DNA of 64,000 bases from Bifidobacterium vespertilionis (GTDB lineage: Bacteria > Actinomycetota > Actinomycetes > Actinomycetales > Bifidobacteriaceae). Both the position numbers and the translations under genes were made by a program. A model generated the notes under the pieces. That model had not been told where the DNA came from. It saw only the letters and a program-made list of their open reading frames with translations, and made no database searches. Positions 16,920-24,754 of this stretch are shown one piece after another. Position 1 is the first letter of the stretch; every line of letters starts with the position of its first letter. Location of the stretch: the NCBI RefSeq assembly GCF_008698145.1, contig NZ_RZNZ01000006.1:124001-188000 (forward strand), written 5' to 3'.

Positions 16920-17771
16920 TCAGGCATCCACCCCTCGCGGCAGGGCCTCGGAGATGTCCATGACCTTCACGTCCTGGCGGCGCGACAGCCAGTTGGCGAA
17001 GCGCGAGATGGCCAAGTTCACGAGGATGTAGATCAGCGCGATCACCAGATACACCGGGATCAGGCTGGAGAAGTTCGCGATCAGCACCTTGGCGTTGACC
17101 ATGAGCTCCGGATAGGTGACCACGTATCCGAAGGACGTGTCCTTGACCACCACCACGAGCTGCGTGACCAGCGTGGGCGTGACGATGCGGAACATCTGCG
17201 GCATGACCACATAGCGGAAGTTCTGCCAGTCGGTGAGGCCCAGCGAGACGCCGGCCTCCTTCTGCCCCTTGGGCACGGCGGCGGCGCCCGCGCGGTACAC
17301 CTCCGCAAGCACGGCCGAGGCGTAGGCGGACACGGGGATCACGACCATCCAGTACGTGCTCACCTTGAGGCCCATCTGCGCGGGCACCAGGAACATGGCG
17401 TAGATGAACAGCAGGGTGGGCGTGCCGCGAAAGAATTCGATGAACGCGGTGGCCAGCCAGCTGACGGGCTTGAACTTCGAGGTGCGGCCCAGCATGAGGA
17501 TGAGCCCCACCACCAGAGCGATCGCGCCGGCGCCCAGGGCCGCGCGCATGGTGCCCAACAGGCCCATGCCGATGAACTCCCAGACGTTGAGCTGGGCGAA
17601 GAAGTACCAGTACTGCGAGGCGAGCTGGCCCTTGATGTAGAAGCGGTAGACGATCCACGCCACCAGCGCCGCAAGGGCCGCGGCGGATAAGACGGTGCCG
17701 ATCAGGATGCGCCGGCGGGCGCGGGGGCCGGTGGTCTCGAAGAGGGCGGCCTCGGTGGGTGTCATCGCCAT
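16920..17771 (-). CDS. gluD: Glutamate-type amino acid ABC transporter permease GluD
   Basis: A 283-residue inner-membrane permease of the HisM/GluD family with about five to six helices. A cytoplasmic N-terminal extension of ~20 residues precedes IGTVLSAAALAALVAWIVY. The EAA loop that contacts the ATPase is AVPKGQKEAGVSLGLTDWQN. The family's FFRGTPTLLFIYAMF segment is clear. Its start overlaps the gluC stop by 10 bases. It forms a heterodimer with GluC for uptake of glutamate or related amino acids delivered by GluB. The corresponding ATPase gene (gluA) is not beside it. Confidence 0.9.
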   Translation of the reverse strand: MAMTPTEAALFETTGPRARRRILIGTVLSAAALAALVAWIVYRFYIKGQLASQYWYFFAQLNVWEFIGMGLLGTMRAALGAGAIALVVGLILMLGRTSKFKPVSWLATAFIEFFRGTPTLLFIYAMFLVPAQMGLKVSTYWMVVIPVSAYASAVLAEVYRAGAAAVPKGQKEAGVSLGLTDWQNFRYVVMPQMFRIVTPTLVTQLVVVVKDTSFGYVVTYPELMVNAKVLIANFSSLIPVYLVIALIYILVNLAISRFANWLSRRQDVKVMDISEALPRGVDA

Positions 17772-18427
17772 ATCGCGAGCCTCCTTTCAAGCCTGCGTCC
17801 CAGGAACGCAATGAGCAATCCGGTGAACACGTACATGAGGGCGGCCACAAGGAACGTGGTGACGCCCAGCGCCTCGGCGTTGTTGATCTCGGCAACCAGT
17901 CCGGTGAGCTCCTTGTGCGCGATGGGCACCAGCGAGCCGACCGAAGAGCTGATGACCACGGAGATGGCCAGCGTGACCATGGGCTGCACCACGGCTCTCA
18001 GGGCCTGCGGCAGGACGATCGAGCCGACGATCTGCCCGAACCCGAGGCCGAGCGAGCGGGCCGCCTGGATCTGGCCGGCGTCGATGGTGTTGATGCCGGT
18101 GCGCAGGTTCTCGCATGCGAAGGACGAAGAGACCAGCACCAGCGCGAGGATGGCGCTGGGCTCGTAGTCCGCCACGATGCCCAGATCCGGCAGCGCGTAC
18201 ACGATGAACACGAGCAGGCACAGGACCGGCATGTTGCGGAAGACCTCCACGTAGACGGTGACCGCGCCGCGCAGGGGCGGGATGGGGCTCACGCGGGCCA
18301 CGGTGAGCAGGATGCTCACCAGGAAGCCGCCGACGAAGCCCAGCACCGCGATGCGCAGGGAAACCAGATACGCGGCTATGAACGATTGGCCGTATGTGGC
18401 GATGAGGTATTGGAAGTCGGCGAACAC
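17762..18427 (-). CDS. gluC: Glutamate-type amino acid ABC transporter permease GluC
   Basis: A 221-residue permease, partner of GluD. It has about five membrane helices (LVSLRIAVLGFVGGFLVSIL; MPVLCLLVFIVYALPDLGIV; LALVLVSSSFACENLRTGIN) and the EAA motif QIQAARSLGLGFGQIVGSIV that docks onto the ATPase. The start GTG/ATG region carries AAAGGAGG upstream (revealed on the minus strand of 18431-18438). It lies 170 bases downstream of gluB, separated by a long hairpin at 18527-18565, an arrangement that usually lets the binding protein be made in excess over the permeases. Confidence 0.9.
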   Translation of the reverse strand: MFADFQYLIATYGQSFIAAYLVSLRIAVLGFVGGFLVSILLTVARVSPIPPLRGAVTVYVEVFRNMPVLCLLVFIVYALPDLGIVADYEPSAILALVLVSSSFACENLRTGINTIDAGQIQAARSLGLGFGQIVGSIVLPQALRAVVQPMVTLAISVVISSSVGSLVPIAHKELTGLVAEINNAEALGVTTFLVAALMYVFTGLLIAFLGRRLERRLAIWR

Positions 18428-18526
18428 CGCGGCCTCCTTTCTGTGGGTCTGTTATGGGTTTCGGGGCGTGTGTTCCGATCGTTCCTGATCGTTCCGGTCG
18501 GTCCCGGAAACGGCCCCGAATATGGG

Positions 18527-18565
18527 TCGAAGGACCCTCGGGCCATTGGGCCAAGGATCCTTCGA
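18527..18565 (-). repeat. Intercistronic hairpin between gluB and gluC
   Basis: TCGAAGGA (18527-18534) pairs with TCCTTCGA (18558-18565) and the stem extends through GGGCC/GGCCC-type pairing toward a short loop. It contains the AAGGATCCTT core of family G. Located in the gluBCD mRNA after gluB; likely stabilises the upstream message or causes partial termination. Confidence 0.6.
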
Positions 18566-18597
18566 GCTACTACGATTCGGCAAAGGGCTAAACGAGC

Positions 18598-19575
18598 TCA
18601 CTGCTCGATTTCCGGCGGGGTGGGCACGGTGGTCACACCGGTGCGGTCGCCGATGGTGACCTTCCACAGCTTGGCCCAGGTGCCGTCGGCCTCGATCTTC
18701 TTGAGCCAGTCGTTCACGAACGCGGCGGCGTCGGAGTCCTTGGGCAGGCCGATGCCGTACGGATCCTTGTTGCCGAAGGGCTCGCCGACGATCTTGAAGT
18801 CGTTCGGGGACTTGACGAGGGTGCCCAGCTGCAGGGTCTGGTCGACCACGTAGGCGTCCACACGGCCCTGACGCAGGGCCTGGGTGGCCTCGGCGTCGGT
18901 CTGGAACTCCTGCACGGTGGCCTGCGGGGCCACGCCGGCCACGATCTGCGGGCCGGTGGAGCCGCCCTGAACGGCCACCTTCTTGCCGTTGAGCGAATCG
19001 ACGCCGGTGATGTCCGTGTTGTTCTTGGAGACCAGGATGGCCTGCTGGGAGACGTAGTACGGGCCGGCGAAGGAGATCTTCTCCTTGCGCTTGTCGTTGA
19101 TGGTGTAGGTGGCGAACACGCTGTTCACGGTGCCGTTCTGCAGCACGGACTCACGGGTGGAGGAGTCGACCACGGTCAGCTCGGTCTTGGCGTCGCCCAG
19201 GATGTAGCGGGCGAGCAGCTGGCTCAGGCCGGCGTCGAAGCCGCGCACCTTGTTGTCCGTGGTGGACTGCAGGGAGAACAGCTGGGAGGTCTTGGTGCCG
19301 CCCACCTTGAGGACGCCGGCCTCCTTGACGGACTTGGCCCAGGCGTTGGCCTCCACGGTGGCGGAATCGGCCACGGCGCCCGCGTTGATGATCGCGTCGT
19401 AGTCGGAGACGTTGAGATCCGTGCTGGCGGAGGAGCTGGACGAACCGCCGGAAGCGGGGGCGGAGGAGCTGTTGGCCGCGGTAGGGGCCTCGCCGCAGCC
19501 GGCCGCGAACAGCAGACCGGAGGCGACGGCGAGCGCCGCGATCTTGCGCAGCACGTTGGTCTTGAAAGTGGTCAT
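18598..19575 (-). CDS. gluB: Glutamate-type substrate-binding lipoprotein GluB
   Basis: A 325-residue periplasmic-binding-protein family 3 lipoprotein. Signal peptide KIAALAVASGLLFAAGCGE with lipobox AAGC, then a Ser/Ala linker, then the binding domain: GVLKVGGTKTSQLFSLQ, the arginine-containing VVDSSTRESVLQNGTVNSVF region and ISFAGPYYVSQQAILVSKNN typical of amino acid binding proteins. The ATG at 19573-19575 (MTTFKTN) follows GAGAGGA; an earlier in-frame ATG at 19605 lacks one. First gene of gluBCD. Substrate (glutamate, aspartate or another amino acid) cannot be fixed by reading. Confidence 0.9.
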   Translation of the reverse strand: MTTFKTNVLRKIAALAVASGLLFAAGCGEAPTAANSSSAPASGGSSSSSASTDLNVSDYDAIINAGAVADSATVEANAWAKSVKEAGVLKVGGTKTSQLFSLQSTTDNKVRGFDAGLSQLLARYILGDAKTELTVVDSSTRESVLQNGTVNSVFATYTINDKRKEKISFAGPYYVSQQAILVSKNNTDITGVDSLNGKKVAVQGGSTGPQIVAGVAPQATVQEFQTDAEATQALRQGRVDAYVVDQTLQLGTLVKSPNDFKIVGEPFGNKDPYGIGLPKDSDAAAFVNDWLKKIEADGTWAKLWKVTIGDRTGVTTVPTPPEIEQ

Positions 19576-19685
19576 GATGGATTCCTCTCTGTTGGTGGTC
19601 CCCACAATAGCGAATCCATATGGCGCGCGGGTTGCGGAATCCGCGATTTTCGCTCCCGGATGCTATCGCAATTTCTTATAGCGGG

Positions 19686-21701
19686 CTACCGCCGCCTGGC
19701 CTTGCGTCCCTTGAAGTAGATGTCGAACACGATCCATGCGGACAGCACGAAGGCCACCACATAACCCATGAAGCCCACGATCGGAATGCCGAACACCACC
19801 GGCTTGATGCCCGCGTAGTACACGATTGACGAGCCGATGAACAGGCCCACCACGATCAGGGCCATCGTCAGGCGGTTGACCATGTCGCTGAGCATGCGCA
19901 TGGGCTCGTCGGCGCCCACCAGCTCGGCGTTGACGCGCAGCTGCCCGCGCGTGAGCATGCGCGTGGCCACCTTGGCCTCCCCCATCGTGGCGAGCAGGCC
20001 GTGCAGTGCCCTCATGCCCTCCACGCCCAGGGATCTGGCCTCGTCCTTGGCGAAGTCGCGCTTGGACTTGGACGCGGCGATGTGGTTCGAGATGATCTCG
20101 ATCATGTTCACGTCCGGGATGAACTCGTCCAACAGGCCCTCAAGCGTCACGAGCGCGCGTCCCACCGTGGTCACCGAGCTCGGCACCTCGATGCGGTGGC
20201 GGGCGGCGAGCCCGGTGAGCGCGTTGAGCAGCGAGGCGATGTCCAGATCCTTGAGGTCGATCGTGCCGAATTCCTTGACGATCACGTCCAGATCGGCCAG
20301 CAGGGCCGGGTAGTCCTCCGGATCGGCCTCCCCGCCGGCAAAGCGCAGCAGGCCGTCGGCGAGCGCGGGCGAATCCTGCTTGGCCACGGCGAAGATCATC
20401 TCCTGCAGCACCGACCGGGTCTTGGCGTTGAGACGACCGGTCATGCCCAGATCGATCAGGACGATCTTGCCGCCGGAGACCATGATGTTGCCGGGATGCG
20501 GGTCGGCATGGAAGAAGCCGTCGTCCAGGATCTGCGTGGAATAGTTGTCCACCAGCTTCGTGCCGATCTCCTTGAGGTCGTAGCCGGCGTCGATGAGCTG
20601 GCGGGGATGGGAGACGGAGATGCCCTCGATGTAGTCCATCACCACCACGTGCTGCGTGCACAGGCGCATGTACGGTTTGGGGCAGTCCATGTAGGCGTAG
20701 GAGGCGCAGAACGCCTTGAAGTCGCGCAGGTTGCGGGCCTCCACGAGGAAGTCGGTCTCCGCCTCGAAGGTCTCCCACAGCTCCTCGACCACGCCCTGCA
20801 GGTCCACCACCTGGGCGGTGTGCACGAATTTGGTGGCGTAGCGGGCCACCGAGCGCATGATGTCCACGTCCTGGGCCATGACCGCGCGCACGCCGGGGCG
20901 CTGCACCTTGACGGCCACGTCCTCGCCGGTCACCAGCGTGGCGCGATGGACCTGCGCGAGGGACGCGGAGCCGAGCGGGGTGGGGTCGATGTGCCGGAAG
21001 ATCTCCTTGATCGGCCGGCCGTACTCGTGCTCGAGGGTCTCCAGCACGGTGGCGTAGGGCATGGGATCGGCGTCGGCGCGCAGCTTGGACAGCTCGTCGC
21101 AGAACGATTGGGGCAGCATCTCCGATCGCATGGACAGGATCTGGCCCACCTTGACGAAGGTGGGGCCCAGGGCCTCGAACATGAGGCGCATCTTGACCGG
21201 GGTGAGGCCGTGCATCACGTCGAACTGCGTGCAGATCCTCCAGATCTGGCGCAGGCGCTTGAGCTTGCCGCGCCGGGTCAGGTGGTAGCGCGAGGAGAAG
21301 GAATCGTGCCGGTTCCCGAACAGTTCCAGGGTCTGCGGGGAGCGCGGGTCGTAGTCGGAAACGGGGATGTCGTTGTAGTAGCCGGCGTCCGACGGTTCGG
21401 CGCCGTTGCGATTGTGCAGGGGATCGTCCGGCATGGGCATGGTGGGGCCGAACTGGGTGGCGAGGCGTTCCGCGCCTTCGGGGAGCGTCCCTGCTGCCGT
21501 CTCGGTTGTTGTTTCGGTTGCCGCCCCATTCTGCGGATGGCCGTCCTGGGTACGACCGTCCTGGGTACGACCGTCCTGCGGGTACGACGAAACCCCGCCG
21601 GGCGCGTCGGACGTCTTCGCGGTCCCCGTCTTGGGATCGCGGACGTCCTTCGCCTTCCCGGCGGGGGTGTTGGTCCTGTGTTTCCGGTTGGAGGAGCTCA
21701 C
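19686..21701 (-). CDS. ABC1/UbiB-family atypical kinase
   Basis: A 671-residue UbiB/AarF-type protein. A variable N-terminus of ~130 residues carries near-repeats (QDGRTQDGRTQDGHPQNG). Kinase-like hallmarks follow: TFVKVGQILSMRSEMLP (the KxGQ motif), GEDVAVKVQRPGVRAVM, DGFFHADPHPGNIMV and IVLIDLGMTGRL. Two C-terminal membrane helices (ALIVVGLFIGSSIVYYA; IVGFMGYVVAFVLSAWIVFD) anchor it. UbiB proteins support isoprenoid-quinone synthesis, but bifidobacteria are not known to make quinones, so its role here is open. Its start overlaps the stop of the phasin-like gene by four bases, which makes that protein its likely partner. Confidence 0.88.
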   Translation of the reverse strand: MSSSNRKHRTNTPAGKAKDVRDPKTGTAKTSDAPGGVSSYPQDGRTQDGRTQDGHPQNGAATETTTETAAGTLPEGAERLATQFGPTMPMPDDPLHNRNGAEPSDAGYYNDIPVSDYDPRSPQTLELFGNRHDSFSSRYHLTRRGKLKRLRQIWRICTQFDVMHGLTPVKMRLMFEALGPTFVKVGQILSMRSEMLPQSFCDELSKLRADADPMPYATVLETLEHEYGRPIKEIFRHIDPTPLGSASLAQVHRATLVTGEDVAVKVQRPGVRAVMAQDVDIMRSVARYATKFVHTAQVVDLQGVVEELWETFEAETDFLVEARNLRDFKAFCASYAYMDCPKPYMRLCTQHVVVMDYIEGISVSHPRQLIDAGYDLKEIGTKLVDNYSTQILDDGFFHADPHPGNIMVSGGKIVLIDLGMTGRLNAKTRSVLQEMIFAVAKQDSPALADGLLRFAGGEADPEDYPALLADLDVIVKEFGTIDLKDLDIASLLNALTGLAARHRIEVPSSVTTVGRALVTLEGLLDEFIPDVNMIEIISNHIAASKSKRDFAKDEARSLGVEGMRALHGLLATMGEAKVATRMLTRGQLRVNAELVGADEPMRMLSDMVNRLTMALIVVGLFIGSSIVYYAGIKPVVFGIPIVGFMGYVVAFVLSAWIVFDIYFKGRKARRR

Positions 21702-21970
21702 GCCTCAGGCTTGGCCTCGTCCTCATCGGCCGGGGTGGTGTCCACGACCTCCGGGGATTCGGCGGGCTTGGCCTCGCCGGCCTTGGCGACCGTCTCCTTG
21801 ATGGTGTGCTTGAGCTCGGTGTTGAGGGCCTTGCCCTGCTCCACGGTCAGCTCACCCTTCTTGACCAGATCGTCGACGATCTCGCTGCCCTTCTCGTACG
21901 TGGTGGCCAGGGCGCCGACGCCCGCCAGAAAGACCTTGCGCAGGCCCTCGCCCAGATCCAGATTCGCCAT
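21698..21970 (-). CDS. Phasin-like coiled-coil protein coupled to the UbiB kinase
   Basis: A 90-residue acidic protein: MANLDLGEGLRKVFLAGVGA, then a helical segment (ALATTYEKGSEIVDDLVKKG ELTVEQGK) with heptad-like spacing and a disordered Pro/Glu/Ala/Asp tail. It resembles short phasin/poly-granule-associated proteins, in which amphipathic helices coat lipid surfaces. ATG 21970 follows AAGGAGG. The four-base overlap with the UbiB gene means co-translation. A lipid-binding adaptor for the kinase is a reasonable guess; no enzymatic motif is present. Confidence 0.75.
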   Translation of the reverse strand: MANLDLGEGLRKVFLAGVGALATTYEKGSEIVDDLVKKGELTVEQGKALNTELKHTIKETVAKAGEAKPAESPEVVDTTPADEDEAKPEA

Positions 21971-22102
21971 GATGCGCCTCCTTGGCTTGTAGGTGACTCG
22001 TCTGTAGGTGCAGTTCCAAGCCTACCCACTCGCCGGGCGTTTGTCATTCCACACTTGGACCGATTCCGCTGATTTGGGGCTGATCTGGGGCTGATCTGGG
22101 CC

Positions 22103-22252
22103 GAATCGGACGTCACCGGGTGCGAGCTTGGCGTCACGCGGCGCGGATACCGTCACGCGGAGCGATCGCGCCCGGTGACGCACCCTGAAAACCCTTGAAA
22201 AACAAGGCCTCCCAGACAGCGTCACACGGAGCGGGCGCACCAAGTGACGCAA
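22103..22252. repeat. Family C repeat cluster, copy 2
   Basis: Words CGTCACCGGGTGCGAGC, CGTCACGCGGCGCG and CGTCACGCGGAGCGATCGC with the inverted GCGCCCGGTGACGC, forming a compact hairpin centred on GCGATCGCGC near 22165. It abuts the gene remnant at 22255-22440. Confidence 0.65.
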
Positions 22253-22254
22253 TT

Positions 22255-22440
22255 CCGGACGGGTTGGCGGTGATCACGCGGCCCCAGTCCACCAGCACCA
22301 CGCGGTCCCTGTGCCGTGGCGCGAACGCGAGGATCTCACGGTTGCTCTCCACGGCCCACGGCTCGCTGGGTGAATGGGTGCCGACGAGCACGAGGATGCG
22401 ATCGGGGCCGATGATGTCGAGGACCCGGTCGAGCCTTGAA
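22255..22440 (-). pseudogene. Remnant of an SGNH-type (acyltransferase-3 C-terminal) domain
   Basis: An uninterrupted minus-strand reading of about 60 residues includes RILVLVGTHSPSEPWAVESN, then RDRVVLVDWGRVI. That spacing (hydrophobic strand, Pro-Trp-x-x-x-x-Asn, hydrophobic strand, Asp-Trp) resembles the C-terminal SGNH domain of OafA-type acyltransferases. There is no start, no catalytic Ser or Asp-His block, and the 3' end runs into family C repeats. I regard it as a decayed fragment. Similarity is by eye only. Confidence 0.45.
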
Positions 22441-22450
22441 CGGGAACCGC

Positions 22451-23206
22451 TCAGCGCGGGCGGGAGGCGGCCACGCGGCGGGCTTCGGCCGCGGCGACGT
22501 CGAGACGGGCGAGCTCGGCGCGCATGGCGTCGTCGCCTTGGTCCTCGAAGGAGCCGTAGCGGCGTTCGGCGGCCGTGCGGATGAGGAAGTCGGCGATGGC
22601 CGGGTTCTTGGGCAGCAGGGAGCCGTGCATGTAGGTGCCGATCACGTTGTTGACGCGCGCGCCCTCGGTGTGGTCCTCGCCGTTGTTGCCGCGGCCGTCC
22701 TGATCGACTCGCCCAAGGGGACTGACCCCTTCGCGCAGGAAGGTCTGGCCGGAGTGGTTCTCGTAGCCGATCACATCGCCGAAGTCGTCGGAATGCTCTA
22801 CAAGGTTGCCGATCATGCGCACGTCCCGGCCCACTGTGTAGGCGCCGATCACGCCGATGCCGTCGAGCCGGGAGCCGTCCACGGTCTCGAAGTACTCGCC
22901 GAACAGCTGGTACAGGCCGCAGATCATGAGCATCGGCACGCCGTCCGAGGCAAGCGATCGCAGCAGCTCCGCGCGCTCGAAGAAGTCGCGGATGATCTTC
23001 TTCTGGCCGGTGTCCTGCCCGCCGCCGCCCAGGATCAGGTCCACATGGTCGGGCCATCGGTCGCCCTGGTTGTAGGCGTGGATGCGCGCCTCGTATCCGC
23101 GCAGCTCCAGCCGGCGGCGCACCACGAGCACGTTGCCGGAATCGCCGTAGATGTTCATGTCCTTGGGATACAGGGACACGATGTCAATGGGTTTCGCGTC
23201 GGTCAT
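22451..23206 (-). CDS. gatD: Lipid II isoglutaminyl synthase, glutaminase subunit GatD
   Basis: A 251-residue class I glutamine amidotransferase of the CobB/CobQ-like group. It supplies ammonia for amidation of the D-Glu carboxyl of lipid II. Nucleophile Cys96 is in PMLMICGLYQLFGEY and the catalytic His194 in IGTYMHGSLLPKNP, matching the spacing in staphylococcal GatD; LILGGGGQDTGQKK carries the oxyanion region. ATG 23206 follows AAGGAGACGAAG. The murT gene lies 56 bases upstream in the same direction, so both subunits come from one mRNA. Identification relies on pairing with murT as much as on sequence. Confidence 0.92.
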   Translation of the reverse strand: MTDAKPIDIVSLYPKDMNIYGDSGNVLVVRRRLELRGYEARIHAYNQGDRWPDHVDLILGGGGQDTGQKKIIRDFFERAELLRSLASDGVPMLMICGLYQLFGEYFETVDGSRLDGIGVIGAYTVGRDVRMIGNLVEHSDDFGDVIGYENHSGQTFLREGVSPLGRVDQDGRGNNGEDHTEGARVNNVIGTYMHGSLLPKNPAIADFLIRTAAERRYGSFEDQGDDAMRAELARLDVAAAEARRVAASRPR

Positions 23207-23262
23207 CTTCGTCTCCTTCCGTACTGATCGCCCTGATCATCCCGATCGTTCCGGCCGACCCG

Positions 23263-24753
23263 TCAGCGTCCCACGCCGACGTCGGCCACGTGGGCGATCT
23301 TCGCGAGCGCGGCGCGCACGTGGAGCATGGCCGTGTAGGTGCAGTAGATGTGCTTGGTGGCTCCGGGGTTCGCGGCCACGAAGGCGTTCAGCGCCGCGTC
23401 GATGTCCGGCTCCACGCGGGGCGCGGCCACCTGATCGTAGCCGAGGCGCAGGGCCATGTCCCAGGCACGCACGCCGGAGACCATCGCCACGCCGGTTTCA
23501 CGCAGGGAGGTGAAGTCCACGTCCCACAGCCAGCTCATGTCGCGGCCGTCGGCGTATTCGTCGTTGATGACGATCATCGTGTCCGCGCCGGCGGGCGGGA
23601 AGCTGGCGAGCGAGAGGCGGAAGCCCATGGGGTTCTTGACCAGCAGGAGCTCCACCGGCGAGCCGTTCACGTCGATGATCTCCCCTCGGCCGAACGCCGG
23701 GGTGACGTGCGAAACGGCGGCGAGCAGCTCGTCGTCGGAGGCCTGGCGGGACGAGTCGCGCAGCACCGCGCGCACCACGGCGAGCGCGGCGGCCGCGTTG
23801 TACAGGTTGTACACACCCTCAAGGCGGACCTTGGTGGTCAGGTTCCGGCCGTCCATGAGGAAATCGGCCTCGTGGTCGCCCACGCGGGTCAGGGCCACGT
23901 CGGCCTGCAGCGGCGGATGGGCGGCGCTGACGAGGGGCGCGTGGGACGGCTCGGAGGGGATTGCGGGGACGGGCTGCGGCTCTTTGGGCTGCTCCGCGGG
24001 CTGCGGCTCCGATTCGACGGCGACCGTGGTGGCCATGTCGTCGTCCGAGGGGAAGGCCGACTTCAGATCGTCCGACAGGCCGAAGTAGCGCACACAGGTG
24101 TTCTTCGGGGCCAGAGTGGCAAGGGCGCTGATGCGCGGATCCTCGCGGTTGAGGACCACCGTGCCCGTGGTCGCGGCCGCCACATGGCCCAGCAGGCGCG
24201 CGGTGTTGTCGATCTCGCCGAAGCGGTCCAGCTGATCGCGCATCACGTTGAGCAGCAGGGCATAGCGCGGTCGGATCTGGCGGACGAAGTGCACGGCGTA
24301 CGCCTCGTCGAGTTCGAGCACGGCGATGTCCGCGTCCAGGCCGTTCACCCCATGCACCTGGGTGAGCAGCGCGGAGACCACGCCGCGCGTGAAGTTCGAT
24401 CCGGTGGGGTTGGTGAACACCCTGAACCCCAGTTCGGAGAGCATGGAGGCGACCATGCGCGTGGTGGTGGTCTTGCCGTTGGTGCCGGAGACCAGCACCA
24501 CGCCGTACGGCAGGCGGGAGAGCGTGCGGGACAGGAAGCCCGGATCGATCCGCTCCACCACCCGGCCGGGCAGGGCCGAACCGCCGTGATGGGTCAGCCT
24601 GGACAGCGTGCGCACGGCGCGGCCGATGGCCGGCGTGGCGAAGGCGTACCACGGCGTGCGGAACACGGCCGTTTCGATGGACTGCTTGGAATCGGCGGAC
24701 TGGCTGGATTCGGCAGACTGCTTGGAATCGCTGCCGGAAGCACTAGAAGCCAT
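23263..24753 (-). CDS. murT: Lipid II isoglutaminyl synthase, Mur-ligase-like subunit MurT
   Basis: A 496-residue Mur-ligase-fold protein that activates the lipid II glutamate with ATP and uses ammonia from GatD. ATP loop VSGTNGKTTTTRM at about 88-100; VLELDEAYAVHFVRQIRPRY and LNREDPRIS are typical of the central domain; the DUF1727 C-terminal region includes LLLVKNPMGFRLSL and DEYADGRDMSWLWDVDF. Two oddities: a Ser/Gln/Lys low-complexity N-terminus (SKQSAESSQSADSKQS), and a Pro/Glu-rich stretch (about 240-275) where other MurT proteins have a four-cysteine zinc ribbon; no CxxC pair is visible here. One base separates its ATG from the dnaB stop. Confidence 0.9.
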   Translation of the reverse strand: MASSASGSDSKQSAESSQSADSKQSIETAVFRTPWYAFATPAIGRAVRTLSRLTHHGGSALPGRVVERIDPGFLSRTLSRLPYGVVLVSGTNGKTTTTRMVASMLSELGFRVFTNPTGSNFTRGVVSALLTQVHGVNGLDADIAVLELDEAYAVHFVRQIRPRYALLLNVMRDQLDRFGEIDNTARLLGHVAAATTGTVVLNREDPRISALATLAPKNTCVRYFGLSDDLKSAFPSDDDMATTVAVESEPQPAEQPKEPQPVPAIPSEPSHAPLVSAAHPPLQADVALTRVGDHEADFLMDGRNLTTKVRLEGVYNLYNAAAALAVVRAVLRDSSRQASDDELLAAVSHVTPAFGRGEIIDVNGSPVELLLVKNPMGFRLSLASFPPAGADTMIVINDEYADGRDMSWLWDVDFTSLRETGVAMVSGVRAWDMALRLGYDQVAAPRVEPDIDAALNAFVAANPGATKHIYCTYTAMLHVRAALAKIAHVADVGVGR

Positions 24754-24754
24754 C

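Noticed and set aside
18598..19605. gluB start at 19605
   Set aside because: The signal peptide is better placed from 19575, which also has the ribosome site.
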